Of a stretch of 64,000 nucleotides of DNA, positions 63,340 to 64,000 are shown one piece after another. Both the position numbers and the translations under genes were made by a program. The DNA is from Sphingomonas sp. EC-HK361 (GTDB lineage Bacteria > Pseudomonadota > Alphaproteobacteria > Sphingomonadales > Sphingomonadaceae), in contig NZ_LR701494.1 of assembly GCF_902498785.1 (NCBI RefSeq), positions 1,115,022 to 1,179,021 of the forward strand, read 5' to 3'. The notes under the pieces are model-generated. The model worked only from the letters and a program-made list of their open reading frames with translations. It did not search any database and was not told where the DNA came from. The number at the start of each line of letters is the position of its first letter. Within the stretch, counting starts at the first letter, position 1.

Positions 63340-64000
63340 TTACTTCGAGATCGCGCTGACGACGCCTGCACCGACGGTGCGGCCGCCTTCGCGGATCGTG
63401 AAGCGCTGGCCAACGTCCATCGCGATCGGCGCGATCAGCTTGATGCCGAGCGCGACGTTGTCGCCGGGCATGACCATCTCGGTGCCCTCGGGCAGCTCGA
63501 CGGTGCCGGTCACGTCCGTGGTGCGGAAGTAGAACTGCGGACGGTAGTTCGCGAAGAACGGCGTGTGACGGCCGCCTTCATCCTTCGACAGGACGTAGAC
63601 TTCCGACGAGAAGTCGGTGTGCGGCTTGATCGAGCCCGGCTTGCAGAGCACCTGGCCACGCTCGACTTCGTCGCGAGCGACGCCGCGGATCAGCGCGCCG
63701 ACATTGTCGCCGGCCTGGCCCTGGTCGAGCAGCTTGCGGAACATCTCGACGCCGGTGACGGTCGTCTTGCGGACTTCCGGGTGAATGCCGACGATCTCGA
63801 CTTCCTCACCGACCTTGACGATGCCGGTCTCGACGCGACCGGTGACGACGGTGCCGCGACCCGAGATCGAGAACACGTCCTCGATCGGCATCATGAACGG
63901 CTTGTCGAGCGGACGCTCCGGCTGCGGGATATACTCGTCGACCGCCTTCATCAGCTCGGTCACGGCATCCTTGCCGAACTTGTCGTTCGAACCCGACAGC
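63340..64000 (-). CDS. tuf: Elongation factor Tu, N-terminal part outside window
   Basis: The last 220 codons are present; the first about 175, including the G-domain P-loop, lie beyond the right edge. The visible part covers the end of the G domain and domains 2 and 3: [127 protein letters not shown]. It delivers aminoacyl-tRNA to the ribosome. A terminator follows, then rpsJ. Confidence 0.97.
   Translation of the reverse strand, partial: LSGSNDKFGKDAVTELMKAVDEYIPQPERPLDKPFMMPIEDVFSISGRGTVVTGRVETGIVKVGEEVEIVGIHPEVRKTTVTGVEMFRKLLDQGQAGDNVGALIRGVARDEVERGQVLCKPGSIKPHTDFSSEVYVLSKDEGGRHTPFFANYRPQFYFRTTDVTGTVELPEGTEMVMPGDNVALGIKLIAPIAMDVGQRFTIREGGRTVGAGVVSAISK

Overview
This 64 kb window is GC-rich, densely coding chromosomal DNA from an alphaproteobacterium, most likely a Sphingomonadales member (Sphingomonas-like). 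The signs are a SciP (DUF1153) cell-cycle regulator, an RNase E with an acidic insertion in its S1 domain and a C-terminal GWW motif, three TonB-dependent receptors, an Mla-type lipid transporter whose permease carries a STAS-like domain, and the families of palindromic intergenic repeats. Nothing here looks like phage, a plasmid, an insertion sequence or CRISPR.

Layout. (1) 1-6304 is a pentose-polysaccharide region: a truncated xylonate/arabonate dehydratase-like gene on the minus strand, divergent from a TonB receptor, a stand-alone carbohydrate-binding-like protein and two overlapping GH43-type genes. (2) 6374-12842 is an iron-uptake module: a 19-bp perfect inverted repeat, a siderophore-type TonB receptor, a small membrane protein, a PepSY membrane protein and a two-component pair. 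A third TonB receptor converges on it. (3) 15553-22671 holds tRNA-Ser(GGA), a secreted cyclophilin, the mlaE-mlaF-mlaD-lipoprotein operon, a HAD hydrolase, a VOC protein and a DUF445 protein. (4) 22852-27262 is an RND efflux pump with its adaptor. (5) 27481-35133 carries a SIMPL protein, a GlsB/YeaQ protein, sciP, mnmA, an N-acetylmuramoyl-L-alanine amidase and rne. (6) 35227-43532 carries an M48 protease, a DsbA-like protein, an ABC-2 exporter, a CPBP protein, glpX, dapD, a nucleotidase and an LLM oxidoreductase. (7) 43617-50580 carries a fasciclin protein, a PepSY/regulator/kinase operon, an ABC-F protein and a third two-component pair. (8) 50971-64000 is the S10-spc ribosomal supercluster, read on the minus strand from tuf (partial) through rpsJ to rplO, secY and adk.

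How the genes work together. The GH43 and TonB genes fit import and debranching of arabinose/xylose-containing glycans, with the dehydratase acting on the resulting sugar acids. The PepSY protein could reduce or release iron from the siderophore imported by the adjacent receptor, and the two-component pair could adjust the module. In the ribosomal cluster many neighbours overlap by 1-8 nt, so translation is probably coupled. Exceptions are a 253-nt rpsJ-rplC spacer and a break after adk, where rpsM/rpsK/rpoA/rplQ would normally follow.

Most of the window is ordinary core genome. The least explained items are the inverted repeat at 6374-6420, three related large palindromic elements (22717-22850, 30569-30684, 50841-50958), the Gly/Arg-rich N-terminal extension of ribosomal protein S5, two convergent gene pairs whose stop codons share one CTAG, and the PepSY-linked regulatory modules. 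I do not see a convincing new multi-gene system.
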